Positions 16,380-25,159 are shown, counted from the first letter of the stretch. The stretch: DNA of 34,754 bases from Candidatus Peregrinibacteria bacterium CG1_02_54_53 (GCA_001872575.1 MNWP01000042.1:1-34754), one strand, 5' to 3'. The notes: a model not told the origin generated them from the letters alone. Translations and numbers: made by a program.

Positions 16380-18176
16380 ATGCAAAAAGCCGAACTCGCG
16401 CATGAATCTCTGAGAGAACGGCATCACGAATCACCTTTTCCGGTGGAAAGCGGAATAGACCGGCGCCATTTTCTTGCCCGTGCGGGTTTGGCAGCCCTGT
16501 TTTCGATGACCGGATCATCTCTCTCTGCACAGGAGAAAGCAGAAGAGACAGAATCGCTCACTGAACTTCTCGAGCAACTGAAGACACTTTCGAATTCCGC
16601 TGCACTTACAAAGCCGGAACAGGGGATTGCCATTGCACCTGTCATTCGCCGGAGTATTGCGATTCTATCGTCGGCGGATTATCAGCCAACGATGCAGGAA
16701 CTCTCTGTTGCCACAGATCTGGCCATTATGAAGCTGTACTACTCCTCGGCGCAGGTTCGTGACGCGATGGAAGCAGGAGCATCCGATCTGCCATTTGCGA
16801 CACTCGATCTTGAGGGGGCGCTCGTGCAGAAGATGAATGCGATGCAGCGTGGTGATAAGGATCGATCTGGATACCGTGCACTCCAGGAACGTCTGGGTCA
16901 CGATATGCACTGGTACAACTGCTACAACGGCATGACCGATGTCTGGGATTCTGCGGCGACACATTTCTGCAACGGGTTTTTCCCCGAGGAGAAACCTGAA
17001 ACACTCTTACGCTCTGTCCATAAGCTCCAGGCAGTCCCAGCCCGTGACAATGCCGTCGCAACGCGGGTGATTCGTAAGGTGTTGCCACCTGTCATGCAAT
17101 CAATGGAACAGCAGCAGGACATTATGGAATTGCAGGACCCTGCGCAGCGTGGAGATCTGATGCAGTCGTGGCGGCTCCTGCGCCAATGGTTTGCCTCGCA
17201 CTTTCCTGATACGCTCCCGAACGAGCGAAGCCTGACGAGTGAAGAGGCCCAGGCTTTTCGCCGGTGGCAGCAGGAAAGACTTGAAAAGCCGTACCTTGAA
17301 ACGTTGCGCTATCTGTTAACGGTGCCGGCCACGCCCGAAGAGCGACAGGAAATCGGATACGAGGTTGCCGAGAGGATGGTGCCTGAAAAGCAGTTCGAAA
17401 CTGTGATGCACGAAGTGAAAAAGCTCGGGCTCACGCCAATGGATGTCATTGCGTACGGGTCAATACCGACAAAGACGCCATTCAAGGATGAGCACGTGTT
17501 CTCAAAATTCTTCTTCGATGTATACAAGGCCGCTATAGGTGTGGATTCTGTTCCTCGCTCTTTTATGAACGCACGCGGCCCGCGTATCGATGACCGCGAA
17601 ATGCGAACGCATTTTCATAAAAATTGCGCCTCTGTCTTACTGTCGGCACTCGATAGATTATCCACACTGCCCGAAGCGCAGAAAGATGAAGAGTACGACC
17701 CTGCAATCGGCACACTCCTGCTCATGGCATATCACGGGATGCGACATGATATTCAGTATCAGACCGGCCTGCCGGATATGGAAGAGTGGGGGGAGCGGAC
17801 AGGGCTCTTTCTCATGGTGAAAGGGGGAGACCATGGCTCGTCGAGTGACGATGAACGTATCCGAGCCAGAGCAGGGATGCTTAAGCCGATCATTGTGTCT
17901 TCTGCGCCTAGCGGGCAGACGCCGGAGGATATTCCCAGCCTCTTTGAGCTCCACCAGCGTCGCCTGCCGGATGACATTTGCCGCCGGTTCAGAATCATTA
18001 ACCCAGAGCGACGTGCGGCCGTTTCTGGATCCCCACAGTTTCGTGATGAGGTTCTCTTTGGCAGGCACCGGTTTCTCAGTGCATTCCGACGCGCGACGCC
18101 CAAGATGGCCTGTCAGTCAGAGATTCTTAAGGACTGGGGATTGGAAGAAGAAACCACTGTTGCAGTATCGAAGTAG
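16380..18176 (+). CDS. Large exported protein of unknown function with a twin-arginine-type signal
   Basis: 598 aa. Residues 25-50 look like a Tat signal: IDRRHFLARAGLAALFSM followed by TGSSLSA and a probable cleavage before QEK. This is close to the SRRxFL pattern. The mature part is soluble-looking, helical and charged, with no repeats and no motif I can assign. Histidine-rich spots (YHGMRHD, THFHKN) might bind metal. No tat genes are in the window. The neighbours (minus-strand hypotheticals and rarA) give no functional clue. If truly Tat-exported it would be folded, and possibly carry a cofactor, before export. Confidence 0.75.
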   Translation: MQKAELAHESLRERHHESPFPVESGIDRRHFLARAGLAALFSMTGSSLSAQEKAEETESLTELLEQLKTLSNSAALTKPEQGIAIAPVIRRSIAILSSADYQPTMQELSVATDLAIMKLYYSSAQVRDAMEAGASDLPFATLDLEGALVQKMNAMQRGDKDRSGYRALQERLGHDMHWYNCYNGMTDVWDSAATHFCNGFFPEEKPETLLRSVHKLQAVPARDNAVATRVIRKVLPPVMQSMEQQQDIMELQDPAQRGDLMQSWRLLRQWFASHFPDTLPNERSLTSEEAQAFRRWQQERLEKPYLETLRYLLTVPATPEERQEIGYEVAERMVPEKQFETVMHEVKKLGLTPMDVIAYGSIPTKTPFKDEHVFSKFFFDVYKAAIGVDSVPRSFMNARGPRIDDREMRTHFHKNCASVLLSALDRLSTLPEAQKDEEYDPAIGTLLLMAYHGMRHDIQYQTGLPDMEEWGERTGLFLMVKGGDHGSSSDDERIRARAGMLKPIIVSSAPSGQTPEDIPSLFELHQRRLPDDICRRFRIINPERRAAVSGSPQFRDEVLFGRHRFLSAFRRATPKMACQSEILKDWGLEEETTVAVSK

Positions 18177-18217
18177 TCGCATGCACGGCGAAGGGACACC
18201 TGTTACGATAGTCGCCC

Positions 18218-19513
18218 ATGCCTCCAGCCCATGACGCACCACTGGCATTCCGGCTGCGCCCCCGTTGTCTTGAGGAGTTTGTCGGGCAGACGCACGTGGT
18301 CGGGGAGGGGACTGCACTGCGCACGGCGATTGAAGAGGACGCACTCTCATCGGTGATCCTCGCCGGACCTCCCGGTACGGGAAAAACAACTCTTGCCAAA
18401 ATCATCGCCGAGCACACGCAGGCAAACTTCGTTCAGATCAATGCCGTATTGAGCGGCGTAAAAGAGCTTCGCGAGGTCTGCGCAGAAGCTGAGAGACTTT
18501 TTACGGGTCTCAAACAACGCACGGTGCTGTTCATTGATGAAATTCACCGCTTCAATAAATCCCAGCAGGATGCCCTGTTGCCGTACGTCGAGAGCGGCGT
18601 GGTGATTCTCATCGGCGCGACGACCGAGAACCCGTACTTCGAAGTGAACTCCGCCTTGGTCTCGCGCTCACAGGTTATTCTGCTCACGCCTCTTTCGGAC
18701 GAGCATTTGCTGATTATTCTGCGACGCGCCCTCGCAGACGAACGGGGCCTGGGAGGCAAGATCGCCGTCGAACAGAAGGCCCTCGAACGCATTGCGCTTC
18801 TCGCCAATGGTGATGCGCGTATTGCATTGAATTTGCTTGAAGTAGCTGTGTTGACGGCCGGAAAGAAGCTCTCCCTTGCACAGATTGATGCGCTCTTCCG
18901 CGATCGTGGCAAGCGCTATGATCGTACGGGCGAGGAGCACTACAACACTGTTTCAGCGTTCATTAAGAGCATGCGTGGCAGTGATTGCGATGCCGCGCTG
19001 CTGTGGATGTTCAAGATGCTTGCGGGAGGAGAAGAGCCGCGATTTCTCTTTCGCCGTATGGCCATCTTTGCCAGCGAAGATATCGGCAATGCCGATCCGC
19101 GTGCTCTTCAGATCGTGATAAGCGCGTGGCAGGCGTTTGAATTCGTAGGGTTACCCGAAGGAGAGTTCTTTCTCGCTCATGCGTGCATCTATCTCAGTCA
19201 GGCCCCCAAGAGTAATGCCATCACGCGGGCGATGCGCGCTGCACGGCAACTCATTCGCACTTCCTCCACACTCGAGGTGCCTCTGCACCTACGCAATGCA
19301 CCGATCAAAGGCATGGCCGAACAAGGGTACGGTCAGGGCTATCAATATCCTCACGATGCCGCACAGGGTATCGTACGCGAGCAGTACTTTCCGATGGGCA
19401 TTGCTCCGCAATCGTTCTATGCACCGACCGACCGTGGGTTCGAGAGTGAGGTGCGTCAACGACTGGAACGTGTACGACAGATTGTGCGCGAACAGCCAAT
19501 GATTGGTGTATAG
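18218..19513 (+). CDS. rarA: Replication-associated recombination protein A (AAA+ ATPase)
   Basis: 431 aa. FRLRPRCLEEFVGQTHVVG opens the AAA+ clamp-loader-like domain. Walker A is AGPPGTGKTT, Walker B is VLFIDEIHRF, sensor 1 is LIGATTENPYFE, and SALVSRSQV follows. The C-terminal half has FIKSMRGSDCDAALLWM, FASEDIGNADPRAL and YPHDAAQGIVREQYFP, all diagnostic for RarA/MgsA/WRNIP1. It acts at stalled replication forks with SSB and RecA. Length is normal. It stands alone between a secreted protein and a membrane protein gene. Confidence 0.95.
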   Translation: MPPAHDAPLAFRLRPRCLEEFVGQTHVVGEGTALRTAIEEDALSSVILAGPPGTGKTTLAKIIAEHTQANFVQINAVLSGVKELREVCAEAERLFTGLKQRTVLFIDEIHRFNKSQQDALLPYVESGVVILIGATTENPYFEVNSALVSRSQVILLTPLSDEHLLIILRRALADERGLGGKIAVEQKALERIALLANGDARIALNLLEVAVLTAGKKLSLAQIDALFRDRGKRYDRTGEEHYNTVSAFIKSMRGSDCDAALLWMFKMLAGGEEPRFLFRRMAIFASEDIGNADPRALQIVISAWQAFEFVGLPEGEFFLAHACIYLSQAPKSNAITRAMRAARQLIRTSSTLEVPLHLRNAPIKGMAEQGYGQGYQYPHDAAQGIVREQYFPMGIAPQSFYAPTDRGFESEVRQRLERVRQIVREQPMIGV

Positions 19514-19531
19514 CAGCAGATATTTCGTCGG

Positions 19532-19560
19532 TTCACAGAATCTGCATTATATTGTATAAT
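19532..19560 (+). promoter_or_regulatory. Promoter deciding the start of the membrane protein at 19595
   Basis: TTCACA (19532-19537) and TATAAT (19555-19560) are 17 bases apart. The -10 overlaps the first possible ATG (19559) and lies just upstream of a second (19568), so neither can be a normal start. The ATG at 19595 fits, unless a leaderless message starts at 19568. Confidence 0.7.
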
Positions 19561-19594
19561 GATAGAAATGTTTCATACACACACTTCAACAACC

Positions 19595-20170
19595 ATGCTC
19601 ACGCTCCGTCATTTCGCTCACGAGCACGATGACTTGCCCGCATTTCATGCAGGGTACCTTGTGCTTACGATTGTCGTGGCAGCGATTCTCAATCTGGGTG
19701 CTTTCGCCATGCTTATTGTCGCACACATCGGGCTTGATATGGTGAAGTATCGGGATGTGCATCATCTGAGCTGGGGCCGCACGATTGAGGGCAGTCTGCG
19801 CGAGAGCTTGATCGATGTCTTTCTGCTCACCATGGCGCTCACGTTTTCGGTCTACCTTCATCACACTATTGGGCTGATCGCGATGAGCGGCGTGGTACGC
19901 GCTGATCTTTCGCTGGCTCGATTATTTGGTGTGTTCCTGCCAAAGTTTGAAATCTTGCATCGGTTCCTCGAAATGCTCATGCACATCGGTGAGCACATGC
20001 GCACTCTCCACGCACGTCTGGGTAAAACGCTGGCAGCCGGCGAACGCCTGACTCTTTTTCTACTGGTTGCGACTCTGATTATGTTGCTCTCTGCACCGGT
20101 AATTCTGGGTATTCCCACCTCTGTGTTCGCACAAACCGTCTCGCATGAAATGATTCCGTGGAACCTCTAG
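19595..20170 (+). CDS. Integral membrane protein of unknown function
   Basis: 191 aa from the ATG at 19595. A histidine-rich N-terminus (RHFAHEHDDLPAFHAGY) precedes about four TM helices: VLTIVVAAILNLGAFAMLIVAH, DVFLLTMALTFSVYLHHTIGLIAM, a weaker one near LARLFGVFLPKFEIL, and LTLFLLVATLIMLLSAPVILG. Many histidines lie near membrane edges (VHHLSWG, YLHHTIG, MHIGEHMRTLH). It is adjacent to, and convergent with, a ZIP metal-ion transporter gene, so a link to metal handling is conceivable but unproven. No family is recognised. Confidence 0.6.
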   Translation: MLTLRHFAHEHDDLPAFHAGYLVLTIVVAAILNLGAFAMLIVAHIGLDMVKYRDVHHLSWGRTIEGSLRESLIDVFLLTMALTFSVYLHHTIGLIAMSGVVRADLSLARLFGVFLPKFEILHRFLEMLMHIGEHMRTLHARLGKTLAAGERLTLFLLVATLIMLLSAPVILGIPTSVFAQTVSHEMIPWNL

Positions 20171-20174
20171 GCCA

Positions 20175-20942
20175 TTAGACCTCGAGGAGAGTCAGCAGCT
20201 GCATGATGCCGAGACCTGAAAGAATGGCGATGAGCTGTAAGAATGCACGCGAGAGACGCGTTTCTTTATGGAGTTCGGGCATAAGGTCCGCACCGGCGAT
20301 GTAGAGAAAATTTCCCGCAGCAACCGGCAGCAGAAACCCTGCTACATTCGGGAGTGTGCTGGAGGCCGAAAAAACGACGAACGCGCCGAGAAACGCCACG
20401 AGTGCCGAGATCAGATTGAGCAGGGCCGCTCGTCGCACCGTAAATCCGCTGAAGAGTAGAACGGCAAAGTCGCCGATTTCCTGCGGAATCTCGTGAAGTG
20501 CGACCGCAAGGGTCGTCGCGATACCAATCGAAGGACTGATGAGATAGCTGCTTGCAATCAGCATGCCGTCAATGAAGTTGTGCATGGCATCACCGACCAG
20601 ATTCATGATTCCCACGGGATGCACGTGCATCGATTCACGCGGCAGTGCGGAGCAGTGACAGTGTCGCCAGTGAATGCCTTTCTCGATAACAAATGAGAGC
20701 AGCATGCCGGCGAGCACCAGTAGAAATGGCGAAATAATCAACGTGTCTGACTCGAGCATTTCGGGGAAAATATGCAGAAAGACATCACCCAGCAGCGCAC
20801 CCGCCGAAAAGCCCACCAGCAACAGCAGCGATCGGCGAATGAATCGTTCATGCAACGCGAAAAGCGTTACTCCTACGAGCGAGATAAGACTGACGAGCAG
20901 CACGCTCAACATGGTCAGCAGAAACGGGTGGGAAATTGTCAT
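20175..20942 (-). CDS. ZIP-family divalent metal transporter
   Basis: 255 aa with about eight TM segments. The metal-binding helices are clear: HNFIDG (121-126) in helix IV and HEIPQE (150-155) in helix V, the binuclear site of ZIP proteins. A cytoplasmic-loop-like histidine/cysteine region (HWRHCHC, then HVHP) lies between helices III and IV. ZIP proteins move zinc, iron or other divalent ions into the cytoplasm; the exact ion cannot be read from sequence. The gene is 12 bases downstream of the TsaE-HD gene on the same strand, so the two are probably co-transcribed. Confidence 0.9.
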   Translation of the reverse strand: MTISHPFLLTMLSVLLVSLISLVGVTLFALHERFIRRSLLLLVGFSAGALLGDVFLHIFPEMLESDTLIISPFLLVLAGMLLSFVIEKGIHWRHCHCSALPRESMHVHPVGIMNLVGDAMHNFIDGMLIASSYLISPSIGIATTLAVALHEIPQEIGDFAVLLFSGFTVRRAALLNLISALVAFLGAFVVFSASSTLPNVAGFLLPVAAGNFLYIAGADLMPELHKETRLSRAFLQLIAILSGLGIMQLLTLLEV

Positions 20943-20954
20943 ACGTGCAGTGTG

Positions 20955-21974
20955 TCAGAAAGGGGGCCCATCGGGAAATAAATCGTGCTCTGTTCGTCTG
21001 GCTTCATCGTACCAGGCATCGGATTCCGTCAGCTTGCCCGTGCGACTGTAGCGCTCGGTGAAATCGAGCAGGCGCTCATCCAAACTTACGACATCGTCCA
21101 TCTTCACGCGCTTATCGGCATAGTAGAGCAGGCGTTGTTCAATGGTAATGCGGGTGGAATCGGCAAGAGTGAGTCCGTGCACGCGCACGATTTCGGCAAG
21201 CCCGGCGAATCCCTGACCCGCGAGAAACTGAGCGACTGCGGCTTCGTGATGCAGGCCGGGATAGCGCGCCTTCACGTTTTCCCACACGTTGGCGTGTTCA
21301 GGGTTAATTTCGCGTTCAACGTGTGATGTTCCCCGATGAAAGTCGACGAAACGCATCAGATCATGAACCCATCCTGCCGCTTGCAGAGCATCGAGTCTTA
21401 TGATGCTGTGTGTGTGCTGCATGAGAGCCTCTCCCAGCCGCACGGCTGTATCGGCTACAGCGTCACAGTGTCGTCCGATAAGGTGCGAGAGACAGAATTC
21501 CTCGCGCCAGGCAAGAACCTGCTTCCGCGTCGGCAGAGGCATGTCGCGAAAGGTTACGGTGAGGTCTCTGCCCTTTGCATCGGGCCGCTCATTGAGGGCC
21601 AGAATGATGCCCTCTTCACCCCATGATTCCGGAAGACGATCCGCCCATTCGATGCAACGGATGCCATGATGCTGATGTGAAGATTGCACCAGATCTTCGG
21701 CCTCATGCGGCGTAAGCCGATAGAGATCGATGTGCAGCAGTTCACCGAAGTGTTCAGTGTGATAACGCTGTTCGAGGGCATACGTGGGGCTCGTCAGGCG
21801 CTCGGGAATATTCAGTGCCGTACCGAGTCCTTGCAGCAGTGTGGTCTTGCCTGCACCCAGTGTTCCCGTCAGCCAGATCGTTACGGGAATGCCATAGAGC
21901 GATTCAACGATAGATGCCCCGGCAGATTGCGTTCTCTTGGCATCAGGAAGCCAAATTGTGGACGAATTGCTCAT
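20955..21974 (-). CDS. tsaE: TsaE (t6A synthesis ATPase) fused to an HD-domain hydrolase
   Basis: 339 aa. Residues 1-145 are TsaE: Walker A LTGTLGAGKTTL (35-46), switch region SPTYALEQRY, HIDLYRL and CIEWADRLPE. TsaE works with TsaB and TsaD to make N6-threonylcarbamoyl-A37 in tRNA. Residues about 150-339 are an HD phosphohydrolase domain: His169, HD at 204-205 (WVHDLM), HH at 242-243, His266 (VRVHG) and Asp287 (YYADKRV), so the metal site looks complete. TsaE is normally about 150 aa alone, so this fusion is uncommon. The minus-strand region upstream overlaps the divergent peptidase promoter. It is probably co-transcribed with the ZIP gene. Confidence 0.88.
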   Translation of the reverse strand: MSNSSTIWLPDAKRTQSAGASIVESLYGIPVTIWLTGTLGAGKTTLLQGLGTALNIPERLTSPTYALEQRYHTEHFGELLHIDLYRLTPHEAEDLVQSSHQHHGIRCIEWADRLPESWGEEGIILALNERPDAKGRDLTVTFRDMPLPTRKQVLAWREEFCLSHLIGRHCDAVADTAVRLGEALMQHTHSIIRLDALQAAGWVHDLMRFVDFHRGTSHVEREINPEHANVWENVKARYPGLHHEAAVAQFLAGQGFAGLAEIVRVHGLTLADSTRITIEQRLLYYADKRVKMDDVVSLDERLLDFTERYSRTGKLTESDAWYDEARRTEHDLFPDGPPF

Positions 21975-22002
21975 TGACGAAATAATAGCAAAATGATATT
22001 AT
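21974..22002 (+). promoter_or_regulatory. Promoter of the M23 peptidase gene
   Basis: TTGACG (21974-21979) and TATTAT (21997-22002) are 17 bases apart, 27 bases before the ATG at 22029. The -35 touches the start codon of the divergent tsaE gene. A TATAAT on the minus strand (about 22004-21999) may be the -10 for tsaE, so the two promoters would overlap. Confidence 0.65.
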
Positions 22003-22028
22003 AGTTACAGATAAAAACGAACACCACT

Positions 22029-23531
22029 ATGAGTCAACTTGTCTCCCGCAGAACGCTGGGCTTCAACGCTTCTCCGTTGCACCGTCAGGTGGAACCGCAT
22101 GCTTTTCACTATCTGGCGCAGCGCACCTCGTTCTGGGTGGCCGTGCTTTCGCTGTTGGCCTTTGTCACGGGCAATATGATCGGTCAGCATGGGTGGCAGG
22201 TGTTCTGGAAATCCGTATTGGGACGAGACAATGATAGCCTGATCGTCTACACCGGCACAGTCACACCGGTTGCTCTCGTTCCCGATTACGTGCGTTGGTA
22301 TCGCTACGGAGGCAATCCCCAGGAGCACACCTTCCGCGAGGTACCGCAGGATCTGCTCATTCCGCTGCCGACCTATTCGTCGTCGCTCGGGGATGAAACG
22401 ACGCGTGTGATTTACTCCGTCAGCTACATGGGTTCCTATGCGAGCGGATTTGAAAACTCCGGCAGTCATCCGGCTGTCGACATTCGCGTACCGACCGGAA
22501 CACCCGTGCGCTCCATTGCGAGCGGTATCGTGAGTGAGGTGAAAGATGCGACAGGATTCGGAAAAACAGTCGTCATTCGGCATCCCAATGTTCCCGATCC
22601 TTCGAACCCCGCAAGGACCACCGAGCTCTACTCGAACTACGCCCACTTGAGTGTCGCCTTCGTGAACCCCGGAGATATCATTGAGAAGGGCGAGCAAATT
22701 GCCCTATCAGGACAAACAGGCGATACGACAGGACCGCATCTGCACTTTCAAATTGATCGCAGCGATGCACCCTGGCATCCGTACTGGCCGTTTACGACCG
22801 AGGAACTGCGTGCGGCCGGATACTCCACGACCCAGGCGATTGATCGCGGTTTCCACAGTGATCGCGGCACGTCCTTTACCGTGAATCCTTTGCTCTACGT
22901 ACAGGCTGACTACGCACCCGTGATGACCGTGGTCGATGAATCGGCGACTGTTCATTCGGCGGCTTCTTCAAGCGTTGCCAGTCAGACGTGGCTGGCGCGC
23001 ATTCAGGCGCGTGTAGCGGAGCGCAGGTCGGAACGTGCAGTACGACTGGCAGAAGCGGTTGCTGTGCGATTGGCACAACGTCAGGCGACGGTCGGTGCAC
23101 CTGCTGCATCGTCGGCTTCCTCGTCATCTCAGGGCCTGACAACTTCCGAGCTCCCGATTTCAGCGGGCGAAGTGGTGCAGCGTCGTGAGGTGGTGGTGAG
23201 TCGCGAAGACACTCTGCCACCGGCTTCGGGAACTCCCGTGATTTCCGTATCGATCAGCCACGATGGCACCTACTCTGAGCGAAACTGGGAACGTGTACGC
23301 ATCACGTTACTCGATGCCAAGAACAACGTGGTGACCTCGCCCATGCTGGATCGCGACATCGTACTGCGTGCATCGTACGGCAGCGCGGACTTTCAGCCTG
23401 ATACGCTCTCGGTTCTTGATTTCCATGACGGTCGCGTCGAGGTCGGCGTGCTGCCGCACGGTCGACGCACGTTGGTCATTCAGGCAATCCCGTTCAACGT
23501 GCAGAGCCAACCGATGAAATACACGAAGTAG
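22029..23531 (+). CDS. Membrane-anchored M23 (LytM-type) peptidoglycan peptidase
   Basis: 500 aa. One TM segment at about 34-53 (FWVAVLSLLAFVTGNMIG) anchors an extracellular part. The M23 catalytic zinc site is complete: His147 and Asp151 in SHPAVDIRV, His206 in SNYAHL, and HLH at 237-239 in GPHLHFQI. After the peptidase (about 125-290) comes a Ser/Ala-rich, Arg-rich linker (about 310-400) and a C-terminal beta domain (about 408-500). M23 enzymes cut peptide cross-links in the cell wall. No activator (EnvC/NlpD-type coiled coil) is visible. It is transcribed from its own promoter and ends at an inverted CCCTAACCC-type repeat. Confidence 0.9.
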   Translation: MSQLVSRRTLGFNASPLHRQVEPHAFHYLAQRTSFWVAVLSLLAFVTGNMIGQHGWQVFWKSVLGRDNDSLIVYTGTVTPVALVPDYVRWYRYGGNPQEHTFREVPQDLLIPLPTYSSSLGDETTRVIYSVSYMGSYASGFENSGSHPAVDIRVPTGTPVRSIASGIVSEVKDATGFGKTVVIRHPNVPDPSNPARTTELYSNYAHLSVAFVNPGDIIEKGEQIALSGQTGDTTGPHLHFQIDRSDAPWHPYWPFTTEELRAAGYSTTQAIDRGFHSDRGTSFTVNPLLYVQADYAPVMTVVDESATVHSAASSSVASQTWLARIQARVAERRSERAVRLAEAVAVRLAQRQATVGAPAASSASSSSQGLTTSELPISAGEVVQRREVVVSREDTLPPASGTPVISVSISHDGTYSERNWERVRITLLDAKNNVVTSPMLDRDIVLRASYGSADFQPDTLSVLDFHDGRVEVGVLPHGRRTLVIQAIPFNVQSQPMKYTK

Positions 23532-23625
23532 GGATGGAATTTAGGGTTAGGTTATAGGGTTAGGAAATATTTCAACATGCTTCATCGTCAAACCCTCACC
23601 CTCACCCTAACCCTAGTCCTAACGT
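23532..23625. repeat. Inverted telomere-like GGGTTAGG / CCCTAACCC repeat between convergent genes
   Basis: AGGGTTAGG units at 23542-23569 face CCCTCACCC and CCCTAACCC units at 23591-23616 across about 22 bases. The arms can pair as a long hairpin between the stops of the peptidase and the phosphosugar transferase, where it could act as a transcription end point. Similar units occur upstream of clpP (about 14476-14505). Confidence 0.7.
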
Positions 23626-24689
23626 CGACCCGAGTAGATCGAGAGAAGCAGCATGATGAGCAGTAGTGCGAGAGCGGCGAGGAACTTTTCAAGTGTGGAG
23701 AGAAAGAGCGCCGTAATGCCGAACGAAGCACCGAGAATCGTCGTGAGACCGATGATCTGCCACTCGGTCCAGCCGCGCCGCAGCAGTCGATGGTGCAGAT
23801 GTTCCGACTGGGTGTCACCCACGAAGATGGATTTGCCCTTCAGAACCCGCCGTACGATGACGATGCCGGAATCGATGAGCGGCACACCCAGCACCAGAAA
23901 CCCCGTCGCCACTTTGCCGCCGGTGAAGATCGTAAGTACGCCCAGCATCAGCCCGAAGAACATGGAACCCGTGTCGCCGAGGAGCGCGAGCGGACCGGGC
24001 CGGTCGAAGAGCAGACAGCCCAGTGCAATGGCGGCCAGTGCGAATGAAATCACCCCGAGTGAGAAATCGCCCACGCGGTCACTCAACGAAAGCAGGCCGA
24101 TGGTGACGAATCCCAGTACCGAGACCACGCTCACTTGTCCGCGCACACCGTCGAACCAGTTGAGGGCGTTCATGGTGAGTGCCAGCCACAACACCGTAAA
24201 GAGCATCCCCAGGAGGGAAGGATAGTTGAGTGCGGCGATGGGCAACTGCAGCGTATGGAGCGGAAGCACGTCGAGGCCCGTGAGTGCTGCGAGCGGGTTG
24301 GTGAGGGTGTAGATGCGCGTTCCCGTGAGAAAGATCACCAGTGCGACGACGCACTGTGTCAGAAGTCGCAGCGAGGAGGGGAGGGGATGACGGTCATCAC
24401 GGAACGTCACGATCGCCAGAATCGCAATACCGGCCATGAGTCCGCATGCCTGCAGTGACCACGGCTTGAGAGCGATGGTCGATTCGAATATCGCGAAGAA
24501 CACGAGAAACACCAGCGCAGCAATAATGCCGGTCGGGTACGGAATGCGGGAGCGCGTAAGACCGTAGCGTTCGGGAAAATCCATCAGGCCAAGCCGGGGA
24601 AAGAGTTTCAGCGCAAGCAGATGCAGGAGCACCGTGAGGAGGAACAGAGAGAGACTTGTCCAGACGATGATTTGTGTGGCAGTACTCAT
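23619..24689 (-). CDS. WecA/MraY-family undecaprenyl-phosphate sugar-1-phosphate transferase
   Basis: 356 aa from the ATG at 24689; the upstream in-frame ATG (24725) lies inside a REP-like palindrome. About 10-11 TM helices are visible. Family motifs: FPERYGLTRSRIPYPTG, ALNWFDGVRG (the NxxN/FDG loop), LLGDTGSMFFG (catalytic Asp), and HLHHRLLRRGW (the sugar-recognition HxHH loop of WecA-type enzymes). It probably transfers a HexNAc-1-phosphate to undecaprenyl phosphate to start a surface polysaccharide. FRDDRHPLP replaces the more usual 'DDxxxL' context with RDDRHPLP but keeps the acidic pair. No glycosyltransferase cluster is nearby. Confidence 0.88.
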   Translation of the reverse strand: MSTATQIIVWTSLSLFLLTVLLHLLALKLFPRLGLMDFPERYGLTRSRIPYPTGIIAALVFLVFFAIFESTIALKPWSLQACGLMAGIAILAIVTFRDDRHPLPSSLRLLTQCVVALVIFLTGTRIYTLTNPLAALTGLDVLPLHTLQLPIAALNYPSLLGMLFTVLWLALTMNALNWFDGVRGQVSVVSVLGFVTIGLLSLSDRVGDFSLGVISFALAAIALGCLLFDRPGPLALLGDTGSMFFGLMLGVLTIFTGGKVATGFLVLGVPLIDSGIVIVRRVLKGKSIFVGDTQSEHLHHRLLRRGWTEWQIIGLTTILGASFGITALFLSTLEKFLAALALLLIMLLLSIYSGRR

Positions 24690-24697
24690 ACAAGTGT

Positions 24698-24770
24698 CAT
24701 GGTGAGCGTAGTCGAACCATGGCACGGATCACAATGCCCTCCCTCGACTACGCTCGGGATGACAGCATTG
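24698..24770. repeat. REP-like pair of palindromes
   Basis: CATGGT/ACCATG (24698-24721) encloses GAGCGTAGTCGA. CAATGC/GCATTG (24732-24770) encloses CCTCGACTACGCTCGGG. The two cores are inverted copies of each other. The same core occurs after tgt at about 12.0 kb and in altered form at 29.3 kb. Confidence 0.8.
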
Positions 24771-24808
24771 TACCGAACTACTTTATGTGATTCTGGCATA
24801 CTACCAGA

Positions 24809-25159
24809 GTGACCAAGCCCCGCTCTTCCACCCATCGCGAGCTCTTCGGCATCATCGGGCAGATGCCCGGGGTTTCGAAGATTCTTCGTGAATGGAATGC
24901 CGCGTTTCGCGCGCAGGGCATCGATGCCTCGCTCGACTTCTATCCCACAACCGTAACCAACCTGCCCGAGCGCCTGAGCGAAATGTTCCACTTCGACCGG
25001 CGCGGGTACATCGTGGGTACGTCTCTTCAAAAAGTGATCATTCCGCTCTTGGATTTTGTCGAGCCGGCGGCGCGGAGGAGGGGAGTGAAGTATGTGTCAA
25101 ATGCAGGAGGAGCTCTGCACGGAAAAAAAGGGATCCCAGAGCGAGGTACGCTCGCCTGA
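24809..25159 (+). pseudogene. Truncated shikimate-dehydrogenase N-domain-like fragment
   Basis: 116 aa from a GTG at 24809. The order ELFGIIGQMPG, NAAFRAQGIDASLDF, GYIVGTSLQK (compare GxNVTxPxK), IPLLDFVEPAARRRGVKYV and SNAGGALHG follows the substrate-binding N-domain of AroE (LFGxIG...NxAF...VTxPxK...D.xxxxAxxxGAVN). The expected NADP domain is absent. The last 12 residues and the stop lie within a minus-strand terminator hairpin, so the fragment was probably cut by a rearrangement. The catalytic Lys is present, the SxS motif is not obvious, and activity is unlikely. A stand-alone domain with another role cannot be excluded. Confidence 0.5.
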
